From the NCBI RefSeq assembly GCF_015352445.1, contig NZ_JADKPO010000008.1, forward strand, positions 1-64,000: a stretch of DNA of 64,000 nucleotides, read 5' to 3'. The notes below the pieces were generated by a model. That model saw only the letters and a list, made by a program, of their open reading frames with translations, was not told where the DNA came from and did not search any database. Positions 30,802 through 41,806 of this stretch are shown here, piece after piece (the stretch's first letter is position 1; every line of letters starts with the position of its first letter). A program made the position numbers and the translations under genes. This DNA is from Nocardioides agariphilus. Its GTDB lineage: Bacteria > Actinomycetota > Actinomycetes > Propionibacteriales > Nocardioidaceae.

Positions 30802-32280
30802 GTGTCCGACGCCGACGAGTCACTCCCGGGGCCCCCCCTTCGGGTGGCAGATGTCGAGCGTTCGGTCCGCGAGGAGCTCGACCGGATCTCGCCGGTCCTC
30901 GACCCGCTGGGCGAGATGTTCGCCCAGGCAGGTCACGAGCTCGCGCTGGTCGGTGGACCCGTGCGCGACGCCATGCTGGGCCGCGCCCACAACGACCTCG
31001 ACTTCACCACCTCCGCCCGACCCGAGGAGACCGAGCGGCTCCTGGGCCGCTGGGGTGACGCGCTGTGGGACATGGGGCGCGACTTCGGCACCATCGGCTG
31101 CCGCAAGGGACCCTGGCAGGTCGAGGTGACGACGTACCGTTCCGAGAGCTACGACCCGACCAGTCGCAAGCCCGTCGTCGACTTCGGGCACAGCCTGACG
31201 GGCGACCTGGGGCGCCGCGACTTCACGGTCAACGCGATGGCCGTCTCCTTGACCGACGGTTCGGGGCGCGAGCTCGTCGATCCCTACGGCGGGGTGGTCG
31301 ACCTCGCCACGCGGGTGCTGCGGACGCCCGGTCGGCCCGAGGACTCGTTCTCCGACGACCCGCTGCGGATGATGCGCGCGGCGCGGTTCGCCGCCCAGCT
31401 GGCCTTCGAGGTCGACCCCGCGGTCGTCGAGGCGATGACCGCGATGGCCGAGCGCATCTCGATCATCTCGGCCGAGCGGGTGCGCGACGAGCTCAGCAAG
31501 CTGGTGTTGGCGCCGTACCCCCGGATCGGGCTGCGTCTTCTCGTGGAGACCGGGCTGGCAGCCCTGGTGCTGCCCGAGCTGCCGGCGCTGAAGCTGGAGC
31601 GCGACGAGCACCACCGCCACAAGGACGTCTACGAGCACACCCTGACCGTGCTCGAGCAGTCGATCGACCAGGAGTCGCGGCTGGCAGACCTCTCCGGGGG
31701 CGGACCGGACCTGGTGTCCCGCCTCGCGGCTCTCATGCACGACATCGGCAAGCCGCGCACGCGCCGGTTCGTCGACGGTGGCCAGGTGACCTTCCACCAC
31801 CACGACGTGGTCGGCGCCAAGATGACGCGCAAGCGACTCCAGGAGCTGCGCTTCTCCGGCGACACGGTCGAGGCCGTGGCCAAGCTGGTCGAGCTGCACC
31901 TGAGGTTCCACGGGTACGGCGACGGCGAGTGGACCGACTCCGCCGTCCGCCGCTACGTACGCGACGCCGGCGACCAGATCGAGAGACTGCACGTGCTCAC
32001 CCGGGCCGACTGTACGACCCGCAACCGCAGGAAGGCCGAGCGCCTGCGGCGTACCTACGACGAGCTCGAGGCCCGTATCGCCCGGCTCTCGGAGGAGGAG
32101 GAGCTCGCCTCGATCCGCCCCGACCTCGACGGCACCCAGATCATGGAGATCCTCGGCATCCCGCCCGGCCGCGACGTCGGCGCCGCCTACAAGTTCCTCC
32201 TCGAGCTCCGCCTCGACAACGGCCCGATGACCGAGGAGGCCGCTCGCGCCGCCCTGCTGCAGTGGTGGGCCTCGAGATAG
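30802..32280 (+). CDS. cca: CCA tRNA nucleotidyltransferase
   Basis: This 492-residue class II nucleotidyltransferase adds or repairs the 3' CCA end of tRNAs. The catalytic head contains LVGGPVRDAMLG and the metal-binding HNDLDFTT, followed by RRDFTVNAMA. A C-terminal HD domain has LMHDIGKPRTRR and FHHHDVVGA. The mycobacterial counterpart is Rv3907c (pcnA). GTG start; divergent from the DUF6049 gene. Its stop codon is part of the left arm of a large hairpin. Confidence 0.93.
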   Translation: MSDADESLPGPPLRVADVERSVREELDRISPVLDPLGEMFAQAGHELALVGGPVRDAMLGRAHNDLDFTTSARPEETERLLGRWGDALWDMGRDFGTIGCRKGPWQVEVTTYRSESYDPTSRKPVVDFGHSLTGDLGRRDFTVNAMAVSLTDGSGRELVDPYGGVVDLATRVLRTPGRPEDSFSDDPLRMMRAARFAAQLAFEVDPAVVEAMTAMAERISIISAERVRDELSKLVLAPYPRIGLRLLVETGLAALVLPELPALKLERDEHHRHKDVYEHTLTVLEQSIDQESRLADLSGGGPDLVSRLAALMHDIGKPRTRRFVDGGQVTFHHHDVVGAKMTRKRLQELRFSGDTVEAVAKLVELHLRFHGYGDGEWTDSAVRRYVRDAGDQIERLHVLTRADCTTRNRRKAERLRRTYDELEARIARLSEEEELASIRPDLDGTQIMEILGIPPGRDVGAAYKFLLELRLDNGPMTEEAARAALLQWWASR

Positions 32281-32338
32281 TCCGGTACGAACCGAACCCT
32301 CGATCGCGGCATCGAGGGTTCCGTTCGTACCGGACTAT
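32277..32338. repeat. Large perfect-arm hairpin (28-bp arms)
   Basis: The left arm is 32277-32304, the loop cgcggc is 32305-32310 and the right arm is 32311-32338; 27 of 28 positions pair. The left arm starts atagtccggtacgaac and includes the cca stop codon (32278-32280). No T-run follows, so it is not a classical terminator, but the stem would be very stable in RNA and could end or protect the cca message. Arms this long are also typical of mobile palindromic repeats. Confidence 0.9.
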
Positions 32339-32357
32339 GCCCCCGTAGAGGCCTGGC

Positions 32358-32363
32358 TACGCT
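32358..32363 (+). promoter_or_regulatory. Putative -10 element for leaderless aceB mRNA
   Basis: TACGCT lies six bases before the aceB ATG, with no Shine-Dalgarno between. This spacing fits transcription starting at the A of the ATG. Confidence 0.45.
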
Positions 32364-32369
32364 GCCGAG

Positions 32370-33959
32370 ATGAGCAGCATCGAGGTGCAGGGCCCGGCCG
32401 TCGACCGCTCCGAGGAGATCCTGACGCCGGGTGCCCTGACGTTCCTGGGCGAGCTCCACCACAACTTCAGTGCTCGCCGTGACGAGCTGCTGAGGGCCCG
32501 GCGTACGCGTCGCGAGCGGATCGCGGCCGGCGAGCGACCGCGGTTCCTGGAAGCGACCGAGGAGATCCGTACGTCGGACTGGCAGGTCGCCGCGGCCCCT
32601 CGCGACCTCCAGGACCGCCGGGTGGAGATCACCGGCCCGACCAGTCGCAAGATGGCCATCAACGCCCTCAACTCGGGCGCCAAGGTGTGGCTGGCCGACC
32701 TCGAGGACGCCAACACCCCGCACTGGCGCAACGTGGTGGAGGGGCAGGTGAACCTCTACGACGCGGTCCGCCGCACCATCGCCTTCACCTCACCCGAGGG
32801 CAAGGGCTACGCGCTGACCGATCCCGAGCACCTGCCGGTGATCTTGCCGCGGCCGCGCGGCTGGCACCTCGACGAGCTGCACCTGACCATCGACGGGCAC
32901 CCCCTCGTCGGTGGCCTGGTCGACTTCGGTCTGTACTTCTTCCACAACGCGCGGGAGCAGCTCTCGCGCGGGAGCGGCCCGTACTTCTACCTGCCGAAGC
33001 TGGAGTCCCATCTCGAGGCCCGCCTCTGGAACGACGTCTTCTGCTTCGCCCAGCAGGAGCTCGGTCTCCCTCAGGGCTCGGTGCGGGCGACCGTGCTGAT
33101 CGAGACCATCACCGCCGCGTTCGAGATGGAGGAGATCCTCTGGGAGCTGCGCGACCACGTGAGCGGCCTCAACGCCGGAAGGTGGGACTACCTGTTCTCG
33201 ATCATCAAGAACTTCCGCGACTCCAGCGGCTTCACGCTGCCCGACCGCAGTGCGATCACGATGCGAGCGCCGATGATGCAGGCCTACAGCGACCTGCTGG
33301 TCGCCACGTGCCATCGACGTGGCGCGTTCGCGATGGGCGGGATGGCGGCGTTCATCCCCTCGCGCAAGGACGCGGCTGTCAACGAGGCGGCGTTCGCCAA
33401 GGTGCGCGAGGACAAGACCCGTGAGGCGGACGCAGGCTTCGACGGCTCCTGGGTGGCCCACCCCGACCTGGTGCCGGTGTGCGCGGAGATCTTCGGCGAG
33501 GTGCTGGGTGACGCACCCAACCAGCTCGACCGGCAGGTCGACGTACGCGTGCGGCCCGACGACCTCCTGGCCGCCGACGAGACCCCCGGCGAGCGCACCC
33601 TCGACGGCCTGCGTCTCAACGTGAACGTCGGCGTCGCCTACGTCGCGGCCTGGCTGGCCGGCAACGGCGCGGCCGCGATCCACCACCTGATGGAGGACGC
33701 CGCGACCGCCGAGATCTCGCGCTCGCAGATCTGGCAGTGGACCCACCACGCAGCGCGGCTCGCCTCCGGCGAGACGGTGACCCGCGAGCTGGTCGAGGCC
33801 GTCGTCGAGGAGGAGCTACGCAGCCTGCGCGAGTCCGGTTGGTACGCCGACCACCTCGACACCGCTGCCCGGATCTTCGCCCAGACCGCCCTCGACGACA
33901 CCTTCGTCGACTTCCTGACCCTGCCGGCGTACGACGCTGTGCTGGCGGCCGGGGGTTAG
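32370..33959 (+). CDS. aceB: Malate synthase A
   Basis: This 529-residue enzyme condenses glyoxylate with acetyl-CoA to malate. Family features are GPTSRKMAINALNSGAK, VWLADLEDANTPHW, the catalytic MGGMAAFIPSRKD region and TLDGLRLNVNVGVAYVAAWL. It is the A-type, about 530 residues, not the 720-residue G-type. No isocitrate lyase is in the window. The purine cluster that starts 1.9 kb downstream would yield glyoxylate, giving this enzyme a plausible second supply; that link is inference. Hairpins bracket the gene. Confidence 0.95.
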   Translation: MSSIEVQGPAVDRSEEILTPGALTFLGELHHNFSARRDELLRARRTRRERIAAGERPRFLEATEEIRTSDWQVAAAPRDLQDRRVEITGPTSRKMAINALNSGAKVWLADLEDANTPHWRNVVEGQVNLYDAVRRTIAFTSPEGKGYALTDPEHLPVILPRPRGWHLDELHLTIDGHPLVGGLVDFGLYFFHNAREQLSRGSGPYFYLPKLESHLEARLWNDVFCFAQQELGLPQGSVRATVLIETITAAFEMEEILWELRDHVSGLNAGRWDYLFSIIKNFRDSSGFTLPDRSAITMRAPMMQAYSDLLVATCHRRGAFAMGGMAAFIPSRKDAAVNEAAFAKVREDKTREADAGFDGSWVAHPDLVPVCAEIFGEVLGDAPNQLDRQVDVRVRPDDLLAADETPGERTLDGLRLNVNVGVAYVAAWLAGNGAAAIHHLMEDAATAEISRSQIWQWTHHAARLASGETVTRELVEAVVEEELRSLRESGWYADHLDTAARIFAQTALDDTFVDFLTLPAYDAVLAAGG

Positions 33960-34019
33960 GGATTACCCGGCTGACCGGGTAATCCCCGGGTTGTCGGCTC
34001 AAACATTGGCCGACAACCC
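33959..34019. terminator. Two adjacent hairpins after aceB
   Basis: The first hairpin has a 12-bp stem (33959-33970 with 33975-33986, loop ctga). The second has an 11-bp stem (33988-33998 with 34009-34019, loop tcaaacattg). They begin at the last base of the aceB stop codon and probably end its transcript, although no long T-run is present. Confidence 0.65.
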
Positions 34020-34119
34020 ACAGTTTCCCCGGCTGGCCGGTGAATTTCCTCAGGCCCCGGTGTCGAAACGTACGGCTGCCGAACGATGCGTACGCGTGAC
34101 CGCGACCAAGGAGACCACG

Positions 34120-35001
34120 ATGACCGAGACCCACACCCTCGAGCTGCCCGACGTCGACCTCGTGTACGACGTGCACGGGCCGGTCCCGACGACGGACGGC
34201 CGTCCGCTGCTGTTCATGATCGGCCAGCCGATGCAGGCGGACGGGTTCGCAGATCTGGCCGCGCAGTTCCCGGACCGCACGGTCGTGACGTACGACCCGC
34301 GCGGCCTGGGCCGCAGCAGCGTACGCCGCGACGGACGCGACGATCAGACCCCGCAGGACCAGGCCGACGACCTGCACGCCCTGGCCCGATACCTCTCCCC
34401 TGACGCCAAGGTCGACGTGTTCGGCTCGAGCGGCGGTGCCGTGGCCGGACTCACGTGGGTCTCGCTGTACGCCGACGACGTGGCCACGCTGGTCGCCCAC
34501 GAGCCGCCGGCGACGTGGGTGCTCCCGGACGCAGAGGCGGCGGACCGGGCGTTCCGCGGCGTCCGGTCGGCGTACCAGGACAAGGGCTTCGGCGCCGGCA
34601 TGGCGACCTTCATCGGCGTCACGATGTGGCAGGGCGAGTTCACCGACGACTTCTTCGCCCGGCCGGCCCCCGACCCGGCGAAGTTCGGGATGCCGAGCGA
34701 GGATGACGGCAGCCGCGATGACCCGCTGCTCTCGGAGCGCTCGCTCACCGTGACCCGCTACGAGTTCGACCTCGACGCGATCGCGTCCGCCCCGACCCGC
34801 GTCGTACTCGGCGTCGGCGAGGAGACCGGCGACGCGATCACCTCCCGGACCGCGCGGGCCGTGGCCGAGCGGCTGGGCGACGACGTCGTGATGTTCCCCA
34901 GCCACCACGGCGGCTTCGTCGGCGGCGGACCCGAGAACCCGTACGCCGGCAAGCCCGAGGAGTTCGGCGTCGTACTTCGCCGGGTGCTCGACGAGGGCTG
35001 A
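34120..35001 (+). CDS. Alpha/beta hydrolase
   Basis: This alpha/beta-fold hydrolase, about 293 residues, has the nucleophile elbow GSSGGA (in KVDVFGSSGGAVAGL) and a probable catalytic histidine in FPSHHGGFVGGG. The oxyanion region is LLFMIGQPMQADGF. The frame opens at 33991 inside the aceB hairpins, so I use the ATG at 34120, with AAGGAG seven bases upstream. The substrate is unknown; the Gly-Gln-Pro near the oxyanion hole is common in actinobacterial TAP-like and peroxidase-like hydrolases. Confidence 0.8.
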   Translation: MTETHTLELPDVDLVYDVHGPVPTTDGRPLLFMIGQPMQADGFADLAAQFPDRTVVTYDPRGLGRSSVRRDGRDDQTPQDQADDLHALARYLSPDAKVDVFGSSGGAVAGLTWVSLYADDVATLVAHEPPATWVLPDAEAADRAFRGVRSAYQDKGFGAGMATFIGVTMWQGEFTDDFFARPAPDPAKFGMPSEDDGSRDDPLLSERSLTVTRYEFDLDAIASAPTRVVLGVGEETGDAITSRTARAVAERLGDDVVMFPSHHGGFVGGGPENPYAGKPEEFGVVLRRVLDEG

Positions 35002-35023
35002 CGGAGGGCTGACGGACGGGAGA

Positions 35024-35097
35024 CATGTAACGCGGTGTTACAGGTCCTTGGCACGCGCCGCGCCGCTTGGGCAGATGGGCTAACCCCGCGTTACATG
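35024..35097. repeat. Dispersed palindromic element, family B copy 1
   Basis: The ends catgtaacgcgg (35024-35035) and ccgcgttacatg (35086-35097) are inverted repeats. The 68 bases 35026-35093, read on the minus strand, align without gaps to 46644-46711 at about 79% identity (14 mismatches). The right arm contains the TAA stop of the PAP2 gene. Confidence 0.85.
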
Positions 35098-35768
35098 CTC
35101 GGGCGCGCCGACTCGCGACCACCCGGCAGCAGCACCCGAGCCACGACCAGCAGCCACACGGAGGCGTAGACCACGCTGGTCAGCGCGTCGGTGAGGTGGT
35201 GCGCGCCGAGGTAGAGACGCGAGAGCAAGGTGCCGACCGGCAGCAGGAGCAGGAGCAGCGCCACCCAGCGCGCGGCCCGGAAGTACACCCAGATGAGCAC
35301 CACCGCGCCCGCCCAGCACACCAGCGATGTCGCGACGTGACCCGAGGGATAGCTCGCATCGGGGGCCAGGCCGGCGTCGAGCAGCTTGACCGGGGGCCGG
35401 TCACGCGGGATCAGCTCGGTGCCGAAGAAGTAGAAGCCGCCCAGCCCCGCCTCGATGATCGCCACCAGCAGGATCGGCCGCCAGGTGCGCTTGACCAGGC
35501 TCACGACCAGCCCGATCAACGTGAACGTCGAGGCCCCGACGATCGTCTCGCCGAGGAACGTGCCGGCGTTCGCGGCATCCGTTAGCTGGGAGGTCCGCTC
35601 GCCGACGAACCACCGCGCGAGGCGGTCATCGGTCGGCTCGATCGACGACTCGAGCGGGTGGGTCAGCAGCCAGCCCCACGCCAGGATCAGTCCCATCAGG
35701 ACCAGCCACGTGACGACGGAGACGGCGGCGACCCGCTTCCACGACGAAGGGGAGGAGGGGGAGGACAT
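35091..35768 (-). CDS. PAP2-family membrane phosphatase
   Basis: This protein, about 225 residues with roughly six membrane helices, carries the phosphatidic acid phosphatase triad: RDRPPVKLL (motif 1), YPSGHVATS (motif 2) and SRLYLGAHHLTD (motif 3). It would dephosphorylate a lipid phosphate or prenyl pyrophosphate at the outer membrane face. I start at ATG 35768 (MSSPSS); the frame is open further upstream. The last codons and stop (SM-TAA) are provided by the palindromic repeat at 35024-35097. Confidence 0.87.
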   Translation of the reverse strand: MSSPSSPSSWKRVAAVSVVTWLVLMGLILAWGWLLTHPLESSIEPTDDRLARWFVGERTSQLTDAANAGTFLGETIVGASTFTLIGLVVSLVKRTWRPILLVAIIEAGLGGFYFFGTELIPRDRPPVKLLDAGLAPDASYPSGHVATSLVCWAGAVVLIWVYFRAARWVALLLLLLPVGTLLSRLYLGAHHLTDALTSVVYASVWLLVVARVLLPGGRESARPSM

Positions 35769-35838
35769 GCGCGCATCCTTCCGAGCAGGCCCCGGCCCGC
35801 ACTCCACCCCGTCGGGTGTCCGGCCGACCCGCGATTCG

Positions 35839-37152
35839 TCAGCGATCCTGCGGGTGCCCAGCGCGGGAGAGCTGCTGACGAATCGGGGTGCCGGCGACCC
35901 ACGTCCCCCGTACGTCGGCGGGGCCGGCCAGCGCGAAGGCCTTGGCCAGGGCGTCGTCGGGGGAGTCGGCGTGGCGCAGCGCGACGTCGAGCGTCGTGCC
36001 GGGGGCAGGTGAGAGCCAGAGGGCGTCGAACTCCTTGCCGACCGACAGGTCGCCGGTGACACCGGCCAGGCCGAGGGCCTCGGCGCCGGCCGCCGTCGCG
36101 AGGTGGAGCAGGTGGCTGACGCCCAGCCGGTGGCCCTCCCGGCCGAGGAGCTGCTGGTTGAAGTACGCCTGCAGGGCCTCCTTGAACAGCGAGAACCCGG
36201 TGCCGGCCCCGACGTCCGAGCCGAGCGCGACCCGCACGCCGTATGCCAGGTGCGCGCCGAGCGGGAACATCCCGCTGCCCAGCGCCGCGTTGCTGGTCGG
36301 GCAGTGCGCGACGGCGACGCCCCGCTCGCGCATCAGGCGCAGCTCGCCGCGGGTCGGGTGCACGTCGTGGGCCAGGACCGAGCGCGGTCCGAGCAGGCCG
36401 TGCTTGTCGTAGCTGGTCGCGTAGTCGCATCCGAACAGGTCACGGACCCCGCGGATCTCCTCGGGGTTCTCGTTGATGTGGGAGGTGAAGAATGCGTTGG
36501 GTACGTCGGCCAGCAGCGCCCCGGCCGACTCCAGCAGCCCGTCGCTGCAGGAGAGCGAGAACCGAGGCGTGACCGCGTAGCGGGAGCGTCCGGTCCCGTG
36601 CCACCTCCGCGCGAGCGCAGAGCCTTCGGCATAGGCACGGTCGGGGTCGGTGAACAGGTCCTCACGCAGGATGCGGTCGCTGAGCACCAGTCCGCTGGTC
36701 ACCCGTAGCCCGATCCGTGCGGCTTCGGCGAACATCGCATCGACCGCCCCGGCGAAGTGCGAGCCGAACACGAGGGCCGTGGTGGTGCCGGCGCGCGCGA
36801 GGCCGCCGAGGAAGTCGGCGGCGACCCCGGCGGCGTACGACGTGTCGGCCAGCCGCGCCTCCTCGGGGAGCGCGCACTTCTCCAGCCAGTCGAGCAACGG
36901 CATGCCGAGGCCCCCGATCACGCGCACCTGCGGGAAGTGCACGTGCGTGTCGACGAACCCGGGCAGCACCAGCCCGTGGCGCAGGTCGACGACCTCGTCG
37001 TCCGGGTGGTTGCGCAGGATCGCCTCGGCCGGACCGCGCGCGACGATCACGCCGTCGCGCACGTAGATCGCGGCGTCGGCCTCGGCACGCAGGTGGTGTC
37101 CCTTGAACGGACTGTCCGGCGTGTCGAGGAAGGTGCCCCGAAACAGCGTCAC
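35839..37152 (-). CDS. guaD: Guanine deaminase
   Basis: This 437-residue amidohydrolase converts guanine to xanthine and ammonia. Zinc ligands are visible as HVH in LPGFVDTHVHFPQVRVIGG, a histidine in SHINENPEEI, and the aspartate in VALGSDVGAGTGFSLF. The signature PLLDWLEKCALPEEAR is characteristic of the guanine deaminase group. GTG start, seven bases after the xdhC stop, so it should be the last gene of the xdhA-xdhB-xdhC-guaD transcript. Confidence 0.93.
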   Translation of the reverse strand: MTLFRGTFLDTPDSPFKGHHLRAEADAAIYVRDGVIVARGPAEAILRNHPDDEVVDLRHGLVLPGFVDTHVHFPQVRVIGGLGMPLLDWLEKCALPEEARLADTSYAAGVAADFLGGLARAGTTTALVFGSHFAGAVDAMFAEAARIGLRVTSGLVLSDRILREDLFTDPDRAYAEGSALARRWHGTGRSRYAVTPRFSLSCSDGLLESAGALLADVPNAFFTSHINENPEEIRGVRDLFGCDYATSYDKHGLLGPRSVLAHDVHPTRGELRLMRERGVAVAHCPTSNAALGSGMFPLGAHLAYGVRVALGSDVGAGTGFSLFKEALQAYFNQQLLGREGHRLGVSHLLHLATAAGAEALGLAGVTGDLSVGKEFDALWLSPAPGTTLDVALRHADSPDDALAKAFALAGPADVRGTWVAGTPIRQQLSRAGHPQDR

Positions 37153-37159
37153 GAGAGGG

Positions 37160-37974
37160 TCACCGGCGGGCGCTCTCGCGTTCGAAGGCAGCCAGCAACG
37201 CCGCAGCCACGGACAGGGCGATCGCCGCCGGCTCCTTGCTCGTCGTGATGCCGGGCATGCCGATGGGCAGCTCGATGCGGTCGACCGCCGCTCGGTCGTG
37301 GCCGTCGGCGAGCAGCCGCGCGCGGAACCTCGCCCACTTCGCCGAGGAGCCGATCAATCCGATCGGGCCCAGGTGGTCGAGCCGGATGGCCGCGTCGCAC
37401 AGGGCGATGTCCTCGGCGTGGTCGTGCGTCATCACCAGTACGTGGCTGCCGGCAGGCAGCTCGGCGAGAACCAGCTCGGGGAGCACCGGCACGGCATGCA
37501 CGTGCACGACGGCGACGCTGTCGGCCAGTGGCGCGAGGGTGCCGTCGGACAGGTGGTCGGCGCGCGAGTCGACGAGGTGGAGGTCGAGGTCGTGGCGAGC
37601 CAGGATGCGTGCCAGCTCGAGACCGACGTGCCCGACCCCGAAGATCGCGACGCTCGGCACCACCGGCAACGGCTCCAGGAGCACGCTCACCTCGCCGCCA
37701 CAGCACTGCACGCCGTGCTGGAGGGGGGCCTTGTCGGACAGGTGGCTCTCGAACGTCTCGGGCCTGGTGCCGCCGGAGTCGAGCAGCGCGCGGGCCCGGC
37801 GTACGGCCTCGGCCTCGAGGTTGCCGCCGCCGACCGACCCGCTGGTGGTCCGCGCCGTCACCACCATCTTGGCGCCGGCGTCGCGAGGTGCGTGGCCACG
37901 GGCGTCGGTGACCGTGACGAGTACGCCGGCCTCGCGGCGCGACCGCAGGGCCGCGACCTCCTGCCACCAGGTGC

Positions 37975-37978
<4 letters not shown>
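37160..37978 (-). CDS. xdhC: XdhC: molybdenum cofactor maturation factor for xanthine dehydrogenase
   Basis: This protein, about 272 residues, inserts sulfurated molybdenum cofactor into xanthine dehydrogenase. It has the N-terminal XdhC/CoxI domain (GSVGGGNLEAEAVRRA, QHGVQCCGGEVSVLLE) and a C-terminal Rossmann part (VAIFGVGHVGLELARIL; PIGLIGSSAKWARFRARL). The ATG at 37978 overlaps the xdhB stop (ATGA); the earlier open frame lies inside xdhB. Confidence 0.93.
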
Positions 37979-40232
<2,254 letters not shown>

Positions 40233-40236
<4 letters not shown>

Positions 40237-41654
40237 GACACGGACAGCTTCCGCAGGGAGTTGCCCAGCATCTCGGACCGGAACCTCGCGCTCGCCCGCA
40301 TGTCGTCGATCGGCGTCCCCTCGCCGGCCAGCACGCGCGCGGCCGCCTCGACCGAGTCGGCGTCCCAGGGCCGCCCCTCCAGGGCCGCCTCGGTCGCCAG
40401 CGCACGGATCGGCGTGGCGGCCACTCCGCCGAGCCCGATCCGCGCCTTGCTCACCGTGCCGTCCTCGATCTCGAGCGCGAACGCGACGGCCACCGAGGAG
40501 ATGTCGTCGAAGGGCCGCTTGGCGATCTTGTGGAAGGCCGTCGTGGTGCTGGCCGGGAGAGGTACGACGACCTCGGTGATCAGCTCGTCGCTGTGCCGGA
40601 CCGACTCGCGGTAGCCGGTGAAGTACTCGCTCAACGGCACCGTGCGGGTGCCTGCGGTCGATGCCAGCACGACGCTCGCCTCCAGCGCGAGCAGCACCGG
40701 TGGTGCGTCGCCGATGGGCGAGCCCGTGCCGAGGTTGCCGCCGAGCGTCGCGCCATTGCGGATCAGCCTGCTCGCGAACTGCGGGAACAGCGCCGCCAGC
40801 AATGGCAGCCTGGTCGCCGACACGGCCAGCCTCCGCTCGATCTCGCTCAGCGTGAGCCCAGCGCCGATCCGCAGCTCGCCGTCGCTGGTTGAGGAGGTTG
40901 CGCTAGCAACCGTCTCGAAACCCCTCAGCCCGTCCAGCCTGTCGACGGCCACCACGAGCGAACCTCGAGCACCCTTGAGGTTGACGTCGACCCCCCAGTC
41001 GGTGGACCCGGCGACCACGGTCGCGTCGGGCTCCTCGGCCAGGATCGCCAGCGCCCGCTCGAGGCTGGGCGGCCTGATGAACCTCGACTCGGCGTCGCGC
41101 AGCCCGGTCGGTACGGCGGCCGGCGCGGCCGTCGTACGCCGCCTGGCCATCGGGTCGTCGGCGTCCGGTGCCCCCAGGGCGTCGGCCGCGTCCTTGATCG
41201 GCCGGTAGCCCGTGCAGCGGCACAGATTGCCGCTCAGGGCGTGGATGTCGAAGTGCCCGGCGTGACCCGGCCGGTCGGCGCGGTAGTACTCGGCCGCCAT
41301 GCTGCACACGAACCCCGGCGTGCAGTACCCGCACTGAGACCCGCCGCGCACGGCCATCTCGTGCTGCACGGGGTGCAGGTGCTCGGGTGTGCCAAGGCCC
41401 TCGGCCGTCACGACCTCCTGACCGTCGAGCGCGGCCGCGGGTACCAGGCAGGAGTTGAGCGCCGTCCACTCCGTGGTGTCGCTCCCGTCGGGGGACGGCC
41501 GCGCGACCAGCACCGAGCACGCCCCGCACTCACCCTCGGCGCAGCCCTCCTTGGCCCCGGTCAGCCCACAGGCCCGCACGAAGTCCAGGAGGTTGGTGTG
41601 CAGCGGCACCCCGTCGAGCGACCGCTCCTCGCCGTTGACGACGATCCCCGCCAT
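40233..41654 (-). CDS. xdhA: Xanthine dehydrogenase, iron-sulfur/FAD subunit
   Basis: This fused small subunit, about 473 residues, has a plant-type [2Fe-2S] domain (GCAEGECGACSVLVA), the second [2Fe-2S] domain (QCGYCTPGF and NLCRCTGYRPIKDA), the FAD domain (about 190-360, with LPLLAALFPQFASRLIRNGATLGGN) and a CO dehydrogenase flavoprotein C-terminal domain. I use the ATG at 41654 because GGGAGG lies five bases upstream. A 41-base hairpin repeat is inserted in frame in the FAD domain and reads GFETVASATSSTS just before DGELRIGAGLTLSE. Confidence 0.94.
40883..40923 (-). repeat. Family A hairpin element in frame within xdhA
   Basis: All 41 bases match 59-99 and 189-229. The stem is ggttgc/gcaacc around tagc. 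In the xdhA frame it contributes GFETVASATSSTS to a loop of the FAD domain. Confidence 0.93.
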
Positions 41655-41702
41655 CCCCACCTCCCTTGGTCGTCGAAGGTTCAGTGTGCCCTGAGAAGGG
41701 GG

Positions 41703-41745
41703 ATCTGCCGAGCGTGTGGAGCACGTGCTGCTTCACAGACTCGGC
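41703..41745. repeat. Family C palindromic element, upstream copy
   Basis: A 43-base palindrome-like element (starts atctgccgagcg, ends cagactcggc) lies between xdhA and the DUF559 gene. It matches the complement of 42733-42775 with 7 mismatches, so the two copies form an inverted pair around the DUF559 gene. Confidence 0.88.
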
Positions 41746-41806
41746 CGATGCCGAGGCTGTCCACAGGCCCGCTGCAGGGAGCACCGAACTCCATCAGGCT
41801 GGTCGG

